From Coxiella endosymbiont of Amblyomma americanum (GTDB lineage: Bacteria > Pseudomonadota > Gammaproteobacteria > Coxiellales > Coxiellaceae): DNA of 64,000 bases. Below, piece after piece: positions 37,836-47,513 of the stretch. The position numbers were made by a program, and so were the translations under genes. Within the stretch, counting starts at the first letter, position 1. Every line of letters starts with the position of its first letter. The stretch lies in assembly GCF_000815025.1 (NCBI RefSeq), contig NZ_CP007541.1, positions 558,001 to 622,000 of the forward strand. The letters run 5' to 3'. A model generated the notes under the pieces. It was given only the letters and a program-made list of their open reading frames with translations. It ran no database searches and was not told the origin of the DNA.

Positions 37836-39467
37836 ATGACTACTAATGCTTATAAGAGACGTATTGGGCCTATTGGTCTAATGATGTCTTCTGTAAGCGC
37901 TATGATTGGTTCTGGATGGCTATTTAGTTCATTGTATGTCGGTCGTCTAGCGGGACCTGCTTCTGTTGTTGCTTGGATGTTTGGTGGAATATTAGTAGTC
38001 ATTGTAGCTCTTACCTATGCAGAGATTACAACTATGTTACCTATTACTGGAGGTAGTACCCGTTTTCCGCAGTTAACTCATGGCACTTTTGTTAGTTTAT
38101 TTTTTGGGTGGATTACGTGGTTTAATTTAATGACAGCTCCAGCTACAGAAGTTCAAGCGATGATTCAATATGCCGCTAATTACTGGCCTGATTTGATTCG
38201 ACAAAATGGAAACAGTGTACAACATGGATTAAGTTTAGAGGGTTATCTTATCGCCACGTTGTTAATGATAGGTTTTAGTTTAATTAACATTTATTCCATT
38301 CGATTTACTACCAGTCTTAATAATGTTTTTTCATTCTGGAAATTAATTGTACCAATTTTAACTGCTTTTGTGCTCATAATAGTTGCTTTTCATCCTTGTA
38401 ATTTTTCTAATCTACAATATGGTGGATTTATGCCTAATAATTGGAAGGGTGTCTTCGCTGCATTAGCAACAGGAGGAATTTTGTTTGCTTTTAACGGATT
38501 TAAACAGGCAGTAGAGCTTGCGGGAGAGGCAGATAATCCAGGCCGAACTATAATGATTGCTATTCTAGGTAGTTTAATAATCGTATTAATTATCTATTTA
38601 TTACTACAAATTGGTTTTATTGGGGCTTTAAGTGCTGACAGTTTGTCGAAGGGTTGGCTATACATACATTTCATAGGTGATGCGGGGCCTCTAGCTGGTC
38701 TCTTGATGACATTGGGTATTACTTGGATGGCTGTTTTACTTTATATTGATGCTTTAATTGCCACTGGTGCTGCAGGATTAGTTTATAGCACTAGCGCAGC
38801 TAGAACTTTGTATGGATTAAGTGCCAATCGCCAGTTACCTAAATTTTTACACGAAGTAAATGAGAGAGGAATTCCTGCTAAGGCTGTCATTGTTAATTTT
38901 ATAGTAAGTATGACATTTTTCTTGCCATTTCAAGGTTGGTACGAGATGGCTGAATTTATGTCATCAATTATCGCCCTTTCTTATATTACAGGGCCGATTT
39001 GTTGTTTATCGTTGCGTTATCAGCTACCATGGCAAAAGCGAGTTTTTCGTTTACCCTTGATTACAATATGGAGTTTTATTGGATTTTATATTTGTACTCT
39101 CATTGTTTATTGGACAGGTTGGCGTGTAGTTTCAAAATTAGGAATTAGCTTAGTGGTTTCTTTTATGCTTTTTATTTTTTATCGATTATTGTCCACACGT
39201 CCTAGAGGTATTCATATGAATTGGCGTGCATCTCTTTGGATGTGGCCATATTTACTTGGACTAAGCGTTATTTCTTATTTAGGATCTTATGGTGGAGGTC
39301 ATGATAAAATTTCTTTTGGATGGGATTTTTTATATCTTGGTATTTTGTCTATTGTCGCTCTTTATTTAGCGGTTGTATTTCGGGCTAGTGATAAACATGT
39401 AAGGGTTACACTTAATAGTTTTGAAGAAGAAGTCATGACTGGTATTCCATCTACTGTCCCTGACTAA
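37836..39467 (+). CDS. APC-family amino-acid permease
   Basis: An inner-membrane carrier of 543 residues with about 12-14 hydrophobic helices. The start GPIGLMMSSVSAMIGSGWLFSSLYVGRLAGP carries the unwound G-[SA]-G substrate loop of the amino acid-polyamine-organocation superfamily, and ALTYAEITTMLPITGGSTRFP is the conserved loop after helix 2. GGILFAFNGFKQAVELAGEADNPGR matches the helix 6 region. GGAG stands before the ATG. The substrate cannot be read from the sequence. In an organism with a catabolic glutamate dehydrogenase, uptake of an amino acid as carbon source is plausible. Confidence 0.88.
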   Translation: MTTNAYKRRIGPIGLMMSSVSAMIGSGWLFSSLYVGRLAGPASVVAWMFGGILVVIVALTYAEITTMLPITGGSTRFPQLTHGTFVSLFFGWITWFNLMTAPATEVQAMIQYAANYWPDLIRQNGNSVQHGLSLEGYLIATLLMIGFSLINIYSIRFTTSLNNVFSFWKLIVPILTAFVLIIVAFHPCNFSNLQYGGFMPNNWKGVFAALATGGILFAFNGFKQAVELAGEADNPGRTIMIAILGSLIIVLIIYLLLQIGFIGALSADSLSKGWLYIHFIGDAGPLAGLLMTLGITWMAVLLYIDALIATGAAGLVYSTSAARTLYGLSANRQLPKFLHEVNERGIPAKAVIVNFIVSMTFFLPFQGWYEMAEFMSSIIALSYITGPICCLSLRYQLPWQKRVFRLPLITIWSFIGFYICTLIVYWTGWRVVSKLGISLVVSFMLFIFYRLLSTRPRGIHMNWRASLWMWPYLLGLSVISYLGSYGGGHDKISFGWDFLYLGILSIVALYLAVVFRASDKHVRVTLNSFEEEVMTGIPSTVPD

Positions 39468-39540
39468 AAGTGAAGAATCACAGTAAAAACAGAAAAATAG
39501 CAAACTGTTTAATTAACATTCTCTTAAAATTCGACGTCTT

Positions 39541-40872
39541 ATGAAAAAACTTTACATAAAAACACATGGTTGTCAAATGAATGAATACGATTCCACGAAA
39601 ATAATAGACGTTTTGTATATGTCTCATCAATTAGAGACTACTAATAAACCGGAAGACGCAGACGTTCTTTTGCTGAATACATGTTCTATACGAAAGAAAG
39701 CTCAAGAAAAGGTATTTTCTGAATTAGGTCGATGGAAAGCTTACAAATCAAAAAGGCCTCATATAATTATTGGTGTTGGAGGCTGTGTAGCAAGTCAAGA
39801 AAGAGAGAGTATTTTGAAACGCGCTCCTTTTGTGGATATTGTTTTTGGACCACAAACCTTGCATCGATTACCAAAATTATTAGATACAGTTATCCAATTT
39901 AAAAAATCAGTTATTGATGTTGCCTTTTCAGAATTTGAAAAATTTGATTATCTTCCGGAGCCTCGCGCAAGTGGACTCTCGGCCTTTGTTTCCATTATGG
40001 AAGGATGTAGCAAATATTGTACTTTCTGCATAGTGCCTTATACTCGAGGTGAAGAAATTAGTCGACCATTTGACGACGTCATAGCTGAAGTTGTTAAATT
40101 ATCTCAACAGGGCGTTCGAGAAATTATTTTACTTGGTCAAAATGTTAATGATTATCAAGGTGTTATGTACAATGGAAAATTAGCTAATTTAGCTTTACTT
40201 ATTCATTATTTAACTGCTATTAAAAAAGTAAAAAGAATTCGGTTTATTACTTCCCATCCTTCTGCTTTTTCCGAAATCTTGATTAATTCTTATGCTCAAG
40301 AACCTAAAATTGCAAACCACCTTCATCTACCCATTCAAAGTGGTTCCGATCGAATTCTTCAAATAATGAAACGTAATTACACTGTATCAGAATTTAAATA
40401 TAAAATTCATAGGTTGCGTAAGATCAGACCTGATATTAGCGTTTCTTCGGATTTTATCGTTGGTTTTCCAGGAGAAACTGAAAGAGATTTTCAGGACACT
40501 ATAGACCTTATTCATGAAATTGGCTTTGATTATTCTTTTAGTTTTATTTATAGTCCTCGTCCGGGAACTCCTGCTGCTCAATTATCTGATAACATCTCCA
40601 TAAAAGTTAAAAAAAAACGTTTGTCAATTTTACAAAATTGCCTACGAATGACAGCATTAAAAATCAGTCAATCAATGTTAGGAACTCGACAACGTGTTTT
40701 AGTGATGGGGCCTTCAAAAAAATATCCTAAGCAACTTAGTGGTTGTACTGAAAATAACCGAATCGTAAATTTTGCAGGAGCAATGTCTTTAATTGGGAAA
40801 ATAGTTTTTATCAATGTTGAAGAGATACAGTTAAATTCTTTTCGAGGCAGTATTTGCAGCAAAAGTATTTAA
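39541..40872 (+). CDS. miaB: tRNA-2-methylthio-N6-dimethylallyladenosine synthase MiaB
   Basis: MiaB adds a methylthio group to i6A37, following MiaA (encoded at 1-902). The 443-residue protein shows the N-terminal cluster cysteines ([28 protein letters not shown]), the radical-SAM motif in [16 protein letters not shown], and a C-terminal TRAM region. It begins the miaB-ybeY-leuS block conserved in gammaproteobacteria. The ATG at 39541 lies 73 bp after the permease gene. Confidence 0.97.
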   Translation: MKKLYIKTHGCQMNEYDSTKIIDVLYMSHQLETTNKPEDADVLLLNTCSIRKKAQEKVFSELGRWKAYKSKRPHIIIGVGGCVASQERESILKRAPFVDIVFGPQTLHRLPKLLDTVIQFKKSVIDVAFSEFEKFDYLPEPRASGLSAFVSIMEGCSKYCTFCIVPYTRGEEISRPFDDVIAEVVKLSQQGVREIILLGQNVNDYQGVMYNGKLANLALLIHYLTAIKKVKRIRFITSHPSAFSEILINSYAQEPKIANHLHLPIQSGSDRILQIMKRNYTVSEFKYKIHRLRKIRPDISVSSDFIVGFPGETERDFQDTIDLIHEIGFDYSFSFIYSPRPGTPAAQLSDNISIKVKKKRLSILQNCLRMTALKISQSMLGTRQRVLVMGPSKKYPKQLSGCTENNRIVNFAGAMSLIGKIVFINVEEIQLNSFRGSICSKSI

Positions 40873-40898
40873 TTTGAAATAATAGGAAATATATTAAT

Positions 40899-41007
40899 AA
40901 GGACGATAATATTGGAAAAACTTTTTTATAGTAATGGAACATTGATTGCGAATTTACTTGAACATACTTTCAGCAAACACAATGGATGTTGCTTATTGTT
41001 GTTAAAT
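40899..41007 (+). pseudogene. Apparent leader of a deleted phoH gene in front of ybeY
   Basis: A well-placed AAGGA (40899-40903) precedes a TTG at 40912 that opens a frame running directly into ybeY. The first codons read LFYSNGTLIANLLEHTF, resembling the PhoH/YbeZ opening of the type PxDNxxLxNLCGxFDEHL. In relatives phoH stands exactly here, between miaB and ybeY, but the rest of it is absent. I infer an internal in-frame deletion. The same bases may now act as an N-terminal extension of YbeY. Confidence 0.4.
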
Positions 41008-41472
41008 ATGAAACTAAGCATTAGCGTTCAAAATGCTACGAAATTTTCTGTGCCTTCTCTTCTAGAATTGAGAAGATGGGTAGGTATTACTTTCCAATGT
41101 ATTCCCGTTACCATAGATAATGGTTTATCCGAATTAACAATTCGTTTTATTGATCAAAATGAGAGTGCTACTCTAAATAAAATTTATAGAAACCAAAGAG
41201 GTCCTACAAATATTCTATCTTTTTTCTATGGGACTATTCCTGGATTTCCCGAAGATTTAATTGGAGATTTAGCCATTTGTTCTCCTTTAGTTTTTCAAGA
41301 AGCGAAAACACAAAAAAAATTTTTACAAGCTCATTTTGCTCATCTTGTCGTTCATGGGGTTCTACATTTGCTAGGATACAATCATGTTAAAATGCAAGAA
41401 GCTTTAGAAATGGAAACATTAGAAATAGCAGTTCTTTCTCAATTTGGATATAAAAATCCGTATAAAGACTGA
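41008..41472 (+). CDS. ybeY: Endoribonuclease YbeY
   Basis: YbeY is a zinc-dependent single-strand RNase for 16S rRNA 3' maturation and ribosome quality control. The zinc motif appears as HGVLHLLGYNH (family HGxLHLxGYDH), preceded by RGPTNILSFFYG and LIGDLAICSP. From the ATG at 41008 it has about 154 residues, the usual length, and begins MKLSISVQNAT. An upstream in-frame TTG at 40912 with a better Shine-Dalgarno would add 32 residues. The downstream neighbours corC and lnt of relatives are missing. Confidence 0.93.
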   Translation: MKLSISVQNATKFSVPSLLELRRWVGITFQCIPVTIDNGLSELTIRFIDQNESATLNKIYRNQRGPTNILSFFYGTIPGFPEDLIGDLAICSPLVFQEAKTQKKFLQAHFAHLVVHGVLHLLGYNHVKMQEALEMETLEIAVLSQFGYKNPYKD

Positions 41473-42161
41473 TATATTGTTTTATCTAATTATCACTAGA
41501 AAACTTTAAAATAAATTGTACACTTATTTCTAGCATGAATTTTTACACTTAATGTAGAGATTTTTTAAAGTATTCTCAGGGTATTTTGTTGTCTTAGTTT
41601 CGGTACAACAGACTGATTTTTCATCGTTATTGTTTTCAAATTTTACATTTGAAAGCACTGTACTCTTATTCAAAGTTCTATATAGAAAGCCAATAATGTG
41701 GTTGAGTATTTTTAAAATTGGAACCTCTGAGTTAGAAAATACTAATTTTTTATTTCTTTGTAATACACAAGATTTTCCTCTGCCTTTTAATTTCTAAAAA
41801 TAAACCTTATAACCTTGATTGTTCTTTTAAAGAAAAATTAAGTGCTTTATTACTAGAATCTATGGAATATCATTAGTTGTAACTTTTGTAGTTGAAAGTT
41901 TATGCTTTTTATTATTTTTTTATAAAGCAATATAATTCTTATTTTTTACTAGTCTTTTAATACAAAAAATCTATTTAAAATCTTTAATATATACGTTGCT
42001 ACTTTTCTGAACAGTCGTTTTAAAATAGCATTTGTAACTTAAACGTTTACAAACGGAGTACTGTTGATTAATTCTAGTTAAGTTCAATATTTTCCCTATT
42101 TTCCCTTGCTGAATGCTAGTGTGCTTCCATCAATTTAGTTCTTAAGGTATTCTTAATTGTT
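41473..42161. other. Long gene-free gap between ybeY and leuS (689 bp)
   Basis: In E. coli this position has ybeX (corC) and lnt. Here I find one plus-strand stretch without stops at 41558-41794 (79 codons, no early ATG), reading for example RFFKVFSGYFVVLVSVQQ and KVLYRKPIMWLSIFKIG. I do not recognise it as CorC or Lnt. The rest is very AT-rich. The leuS promoter must lie near the right end, but no clear -35/-10 pair stands out. Confidence 0.5.
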
Positions 42162-44660
42162 ATGAGTAATATACCATACAATCCATCTAGTATTGAAAAA
42201 GCTGTACAAACTTATTGGGAGAAAAAAGGATGCTTTTCAGTTAAAGAAGATTTGAACAGAGAAAAATTTTATTGCTTAGTGATGCTGCCTTATCCAAGCG
42301 GAGATTTACATATAGGGCACATTCGAAATTATACTATCGGAGATTTAATAACGCGTTATCAAATGCATAAAGGCCGAAACGTTTTACAACCTATGGGGTG
42401 GGATGCTTTTGGATTACCTGCTGAAAATGCTGCTATTCAACATAAAGTATCTCCGGCAGAATGGACTAATAAAAATATTAAAAAAATACGAACACAACTT
42501 AAACAATTAGGATTCGCTTACGATTGGTCTCGGGAAATCACTACATGTGATCCTCTATATTATCGTTGGGAACAATGGTTTTTTCTCCAATTGTATAAAA
42601 AAGGTCTTGCTTATAAAAAGAATGCTGTTGTAAATTGGGATCCTATTGATCAAACAGTATTAGCTAATGAGCAAGTCATTAATGGACGAGGATGGCGTTC
42701 AGGTGCTTGCATAGAAAGACGTAAAATTTCACAATGGTTTCTGAAAATTACCGATTATAGCGAAGAACTTCTTAAAAGTTTGAATGCGCTAAAGGGTAAA
42801 TGGCCTGCACGAGTAATTACAATGCAAAAAAATTGGATTGGTCAATCTCACGGCACCACGGTGATTTTTTCTTTAAAAGATAGAGTAGATGAATTACGAA
42901 TTTTCACCGCACGTCCTGATACTATTATGGGAGTTGCTTACATTGCGATAGCTCCAGAGCATCCTCTTGCAAAAGCGTATGCTAAGCAAAGCAAAAAAAC
43001 TATTGATTTTGTAAAAAAATGTGAAAAAACGCGTGTAGCAGAAGTTGATATAGCCACTCAAGAAAAAGAGGGTATTTTAACAGACCTTTGTGCTATTCAT
43101 CCGATCACGAAAAAAGAATTACCAATTTGGATCGTAAATTTTTTCCTAACAGATTATACTCTCTGTCAGGAGGATATAATTAGTGGGAAAGGGGCTGTAG
43201 CAGCAGTTCCTGCGCATAATCAACAAGATCATGCCTTTGCTATAAAATATAACTTGCCTATCAAGCCGGTTGTTAGACCGGCCAATGGCCAATGGAATTA
43301 TGAGAAAATTGCTTATACCAGCAGATCTGGAAAACTTTTTAATTCGGGAATGTTTAATGAGTTAGATGTAAAAAAAGCGTTTGATATTATTATCGATTAT
43401 TTAAGCTCTCATGGACGTTGCACTAACCATCAGATAAATTATCGCCTACGTGATTGGGGTATTTCCCGTCAGCGTTGTTGGGGAACACCGATTCCTGTTG
43501 TTTATTGCAAAAATTGTGGTGTTGTTCCAGTTCCTGAAAATCAGCTTCCTGTTCTGTTACCAGAATACATCGTTCCTACTGGATATAGTATCTCTTTAAA
43601 AGAGGATGAAGCATTTTATAAAACAAAATGCCCTAACTGCGGTAAGACTTCTGTAAGAGAAACAGATACAATGGATACCTTTGTCGAGTCCTCTTGGTAT
43701 TACGCTCGCTATACTTGTCCTGATCAAGAAAATGCTATGTTAGATGATCGTGCTAAATATTGGACACCTGTAGATCAATACGTTGGAGGCATTGAGCATG
43801 CTATTATGCATCTACTTTATACTCGTTTCTTTCATAAAGTACTTAGAGATTTAGGTTTTCTGGATTCTAATGAACCTTTTTTACGATTACTTACTCAGGG
43901 AATGGTATTAAAAGATGGTATGAAAATGTCAAAATCTAAAGGAAATGTCGTTACACCACAACCATTAATAAAAAAATATGGATCCGATGCCATACGGCTT
44001 TTTATAATTTTTACAGCTCCTCCAGAACAAGATTTAGAATGGTCAGATATTGGAATTGAAGGAGCTCATCGTTTTCTAAGAAGATTATGGGATTTTTCTC
44101 ATCAAGTTAAAGATATTTTGTTAGGTATTAATCAAAAAAAAAGACGATATCATCAATCCAAAACTTCTAAATACACATATACACGACAAATGATGCATAA
44201 ATACTTGCTTCAAGCTAATAATGATATGGAACGTCATCAATTCAACACAGTCATTTCTGCGTCGATGAAAATTTTGAATCTATTATTAACAACACTTACT
44301 ATGAACGATGAAATAAAATTTCTCTTAATTCATGAAGGATTAGGAATATTGTTATGTCTTTTATCACCTATTACTCCTCATATTACCCATTTTCTTTGGC
44401 GATTATTAGGATTTGGGGAAAATATTTTAGATACTCCTTGGCCTAAAGTAGATTTTAGGGTCTTAAAAACTTTACAGATAGATATAATTGTCCAAATTAA
44501 TGGAAAATTGAGGGCTCGTATGCGAGTTTCCGCGGACACTTCGAATAAAGTAATTAAAAATCTTGCATTGAGTCAATACAATATTCAACGTTATATCTCT
44601 GGTACAAGAGTTAAAAAAGTTATTATCGTTCATCAAAGATTAGTTAATATAGTAATATAA
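42162..44660 (+). CDS. leuS: Leucyl-tRNA synthetase LeuS
   Basis: LeuS charges tRNA-Leu. The 832-residue protein has the HIGH motif as HIGH (50-53, in YPSGDLHIGHIRNY), a CP1 editing domain with FTARPDTIMGVAYIAIAPEHPL, the leucine-specific segment, and KMSKSKGNV as the second class-I signature. CKNC and CPNC pairs suggest a zinc knuckle between the two. It is slightly shorter than E. coli LeuS (860). It opens the leuS-lptE-holA-nadD run. Confidence 0.98.
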   Translation: MSNIPYNPSSIEKAVQTYWEKKGCFSVKEDLNREKFYCLVMLPYPSGDLHIGHIRNYTIGDLITRYQMHKGRNVLQPMGWDAFGLPAENAAIQHKVSPAEWTNKNIKKIRTQLKQLGFAYDWSREITTCDPLYYRWEQWFFLQLYKKGLAYKKNAVVNWDPIDQTVLANEQVINGRGWRSGACIERRKISQWFLKITDYSEELLKSLNALKGKWPARVITMQKNWIGQSHGTTVIFSLKDRVDELRIFTARPDTIMGVAYIAIAPEHPLAKAYAKQSKKTIDFVKKCEKTRVAEVDIATQEKEGILTDLCAIHPITKKELPIWIVNFFLTDYTLCQEDIISGKGAVAAVPAHNQQDHAFAIKYNLPIKPVVRPANGQWNYEKIAYTSRSGKLFNSGMFNELDVKKAFDIIIDYLSSHGRCTNHQINYRLRDWGISRQRCWGTPIPVVYCKNCGVVPVPENQLPVLLPEYIVPTGYSISLKEDEAFYKTKCPNCGKTSVRETDTMDTFVESSWYYARYTCPDQENAMLDDRAKYWTPVDQYVGGIEHAIMHLLYTRFFHKVLRDLGFLDSNEPFLRLLTQGMVLKDGMKMSKSKGNVVTPQPLIKKYGSDAIRLFIIFTAPPEQDLEWSDIGIEGAHRFLRRLWDFSHQVKDILLGINQKKRRYHQSKTSKYTYTRQMMHKYLLQANNDMERHQFNTVISASMKILNLLLTTLTMNDEIKFLLIHEGLGILLCLLSPITPHITHFLWRLLGFGENILDTPWPKVDFRVLKTLQIDIIVQINGKLRARMRVSADTSNKVIKNLALSQYNIQRYISGTRVKKVIIVHQRLVNIVI

Positions 44661-44665
44661 GAAAA

Positions 44666-45181
44666 GTGTTAGATAAAATAAGGGTGATATTCTTAATACT
44701 GATTAGTGTTCTTATCTGTAATGCCCTAGTGGGTTGTGGATTTCAACCACGATTATCTGGAGATGTTCCATCTTGTCTGCGTTCTATTTACATAGATTCT
44801 TCTCAATTTTGTGATCCATTGATCATTCAATTGCGTAAAACTCTTCAAGCATTAACAGTTCATATAACTAAACAAAAAGAGACTGCTCTTGTTATTCTTC
44901 GCATTATTGACATTCATTGGAAGCCACTTATACCAAATATCTTGTACAGTAATGGAACTACATCTTATATTTACTTACTGAGTGTTGATTTTGATTTAGA
45001 AACTCGTAACGGGAAAATACTAATAGGTCCTAAAAATATAACCTTACAACGTCATTTAATACAGAATATCAGTCAAGTATACACTCCTAATGCCAATCAA
45101 CTAATGAAAAAAGAAATGGTTGAAGCCATGGTGTCTTTGATTTACAGAGTATTAATTGTTTACGGAGGTAAAATAAAATAA
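44666..45181 (+). CDS. lptE: LPS-assembly lipoprotein LptE
   Basis: LptE plugs the LptD barrel that places lipopolysaccharide in the outer membrane. The 171-residue precursor has a positively charged start, a hydrophobic segment FLILISVLICNA and the lipobox LVGC with the lipid-bearing Cys24, followed by GFQPRLSGDVP as in relatives. The GTG at 44666 lies 5 nt after leuS, and its end abuts holA. Its presence implies that an LPS-bearing outer membrane is kept. Confidence 0.93.
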   Translation: MLDKIRVIFLILISVLICNALVGCGFQPRLSGDVPSCLRSIYIDSSQFCDPLIIQLRKTLQALTVHITKQKETALVILRIIDIHWKPLIPNILYSNGTTSYIYLLSVDFDLETRNGKILIGPKNITLQRHLIQNISQVYTPNANQLMKKEMVEAMVSLIYRVLIVYGGKIK

Positions 45182-46198
45182 ATGCAAATATCATATAAGA
45201 AGCTTGACATGCATTTAATAAACCAACCTCTTCTGCCAATTTATCTTATATGTTCAGATGTTCCACTTTTAGCACAAGAAGCTCGAGACAGTATTCGAAA
45301 AGCCGCTTATCAGAAAGGCTTTTTGCAAAGAGAATTGTTTTTTATTGACAGCGAATATGGTTGGACAGCATTGGATATTGCTGTTAATAATTTTGATATT
45401 TTTAGTGAAAAAACTTTCATTGAAATTCGAAATCCCCAAGCAAAATTTAGCGAAAGAGGAATTCAGTTACTATCGCAATATGTGCAGAATCCACCACCTA
45501 ACAAAAAATTATTAATTATCACTGACAAATTGACGACTGTACAAAAAAAGGCAATATGGTATAAGGAGATTTCTAAATCGGGAGTTGTAGTTTTGTTTTG
45601 GCCTTTATCCAAAAAAGAGCTACAAAAATGGATTGAACAACGTTTAAAAAAATTCAATATGGTCGCCGATATAGAAAGTATAAATCTTATTTCCGCCTTT
45701 ACCGAAGGAAATTTGTTAGCGGCTCAACAAACAATAGAAAAATTGTATTTAATTTTTCAAGAAAAACCGCTGAAATTTGCAGACGTTAGTATCGTTATTC
45801 ACGACAATGCATACTTTACAGTTTTCGATTTAGTAGAGGCTGCATTACTAGGAAATCAATTACGAGTAACACGAATTTTGTCAAACTTAAAATTTGTGGA
45901 TAAGGAATCTGCTCCTTTAGTACTATGGGCTTTAACCCGAGAATTACGAAACATTTATACATTTTTTTTTCAGCAATCTAAAAACAGTAAATATTCTACA
46001 CAATTATTTTCATCACAATGGCTACTTTATAAAAAACCTATACAAATAGCACGCTCACGCCTTAACCCGAAAGTTGTTTCTAGACTATTACAATATTCAA
46101 AACAAGTAGATTGGGTGATAAAAGGAGTAATACCGGGAAATGCTTGGCAAGAACTAGAGGTGCTAGGTTTAGCTCTTGCGGGAAAAATGCTACGATGA
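45182..46198 (+). CDS. holA: DNA polymerase III delta subunit HolA
   Basis: HolA opens the beta clamp in the clamp-loader complex. The 338-residue protein begins MQISYKKLDMHLINQPLLPIYLICSDVPLLAQEA, the beta-interacting N-terminal region of the family, and continues through WPLSKKELQKWIEQRLKKF and ALTRELRNIY. GGAGG lies 13 nt before the ATG, which directly follows the lptE stop. The sequence diverges as usual for HolA, but position and pattern agree. Confidence 0.92.
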   Translation: MQISYKKLDMHLINQPLLPIYLICSDVPLLAQEARDSIRKAAYQKGFLQRELFFIDSEYGWTALDIAVNNFDIFSEKTFIEIRNPQAKFSERGIQLLSQYVQNPPPNKKLLIITDKLTTVQKKAIWYKEISKSGVVVLFWPLSKKELQKWIEQRLKKFNMVADIESINLISAFTEGNLLAAQQTIEKLYLIFQEKPLKFADVSIVIHDNAYFTVFDLVEAALLGNQLRVTRILSNLKFVDKESAPLVLWALTRELRNIYTFFFQQSKNSKYSTQLFSSQWLLYKKPIQIARSRLNPKVVSRLLQYSKQVDWVIKGVIPGNAWQELEVLGLALAGKMLR

Positions 46199-46836
46199 GT
46201 TTTCCATTATTGGGATTATTTGGTGGAAGATTTGATCCAATTCATAACGGACACTTATCTGTTCTTAGTCAGTTAATAGAAAAGCTTCCTTTTGAAATTA
46301 TCCAATTAATTCCTTGTTATCAATCTTCTCATCAAAAAAGACTAATGGCGAATTCGCTAGATCGATTAGAAATGATTCGGTTAGCCATCGTTGATTACTC
46401 AATGCTTACTGTTAATGACATTGAAATTGAGAGGCAAGGTGTCTCCTATACTATTTATACACTACAGTTTTTGCGGAATCTGTTACCAAATTATTCTCTT
46501 TGTTTTATTCTTTCTACCGATGCTTTTGCTAGATTTAATCTCTGGTACCGTTATGCAGAAATTTTGAATTATTGTCATTTGATTGTCACTAACCGAACAA
46601 CCTATTGTTTGTCTATGGATACATGGTTAGAAACGTTACTGCAAAATCAGACTATAGATCCTAATGATCTTAAACGATTTATCTCGGGCAAAATATTTTT
46701 TCAACAACTGTCTGCTTGCCCGATTAGTGCTACTAAGATTAGAGATTATTTAGTACAAGGTAATTATACGGCCATACAATCCATGTTGCCTAAAACAGTA
46801 GTTGAGTATATTAAGAGACATAATCTTTATCAATAA
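46195..46836 (+). CDS. nadD: Nicotinate-nucleotide adenylyltransferase NadD
   Basis: NadD converts nicotinate mononucleotide to deamido-NAD. The 213-residue protein starts MSFPLLGLFGGRFDPIHNGH, giving the nucleotidyltransferase motif GGRFDPIHNGH (10-20), and later has the ISATKIRDYL motif. The ATG overlaps the holA stop as ATGA, which decides the start; a longer frame from 46111 would lie inside holA. Together with nadA it serves NAD synthesis. Confidence 0.96.
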   Translation: MSFPLLGLFGGRFDPIHNGHLSVLSQLIEKLPFEIIQLIPCYQSSHQKRLMANSLDRLEMIRLAIVDYSMLTVNDIEIERQGVSYTIYTLQFLRNLLPNYSLCFILSTDAFARFNLWYRYAEILNYCHLIVTNRTTYCLSMDTWLETLLQNQTIDPNDLKRFISGKIFFQQLSACPISATKIRDYLVQGNYTAIQSMLPKTVVEYIKRHNLYQ

Positions 46837-46975
46837 TTATACAAAAGTGTTTATAGTTATTTTTAGATACAGTATGACTATAAAAGAGGGAGGTATTTCT
46901 TACTTGTATAAGATATGAATCTAGCTATATAATTTAACTCTTACATTATGAAAGGAGCAAACAACTCATCTAATA

Positions 46976-47293
46976 ATGAGTAATGCACTTGTTAAAATAA
47001 TTATTAATACTATGCGAAAGCACGATGGGCTACGGATTAATAATTTCAATACCACAATCTTGTCCACCTTAGCTGATTATATAATAATCTGTAGTGCTGT
47101 GTCGGAACGTCATGCTAGTACATTAGCTAATAAGATTGTTTGGCAAATGAAACAGTGTGGAACATTATGTTTTTCAGTGGAAGGAAATGCTAAATCAGGA
47201 TGGATCCTCATCGATTTTCTTGATATTATCGTTCATATCATGCTTCCCGATGTTCGCAATTTTTATAATCTAGAGGAATTGTGGAGCATGTAA
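46976..47293 (+). CDS. rsfS: Ribosomal silencing factor RsfS
   Basis: RsfS binds protein L14 and blocks subunit joining when nutrients are scarce. The 105-residue protein shows the family's ADYIIICSAVSERHASTLAN, GNAKSGWILIDFLDIIVHIM and FYNLEELWSM. The ATG at 46976 has AAAGGAG some 18 nt upstream, rather distant; a mini-frame of 11 codons (46948 on) overlaps it. The usual next gene, rlmH, is missing here. Confidence 0.95.
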   Translation: MSNALVKIIINTMRKHDGLRINNFNTTILSTLADYIIICSAVSERHASTLANKIVWQMKQCGTLCFSVEGNAKSGWILIDFLDIIVHIMLPDVRNFYNLEELWSM

Positions 47294-47396
47294 TAAAAGA
47301 AAATTTATTGTTTTCATGCTTGCTTGTAATGATAAATTAAAATCCTATAGATTTTTTTAGTTTATAAAAAAATAAATGCGGCGGTTTGCGTCTTTT

Positions 47397-47414
47397 TTTA
47401 GAGTGCACTCTAAA
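47397..47414. repeat. Perfect 18-bp palindrome before mrdA
   Basis: TTTAGAGTGCACTCTAAA reads the same on both strands, 100 nt upstream of mrdA in the 214-bp gap left by rlmH. It lacks a loop, so it looks more like a binding site for a dimeric protein than a terminator. No known operator is matched. Confidence 0.5.
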
Positions 47415-47513
47415 TAGCATTTTTATTGCCTATACAATCAAATACAGGAAAAGAGTCTTTTATCATCAAAAAGTGAAGCAACGTAAAATACGCAAAAGGC
47501 CGCTGTATTGCAT

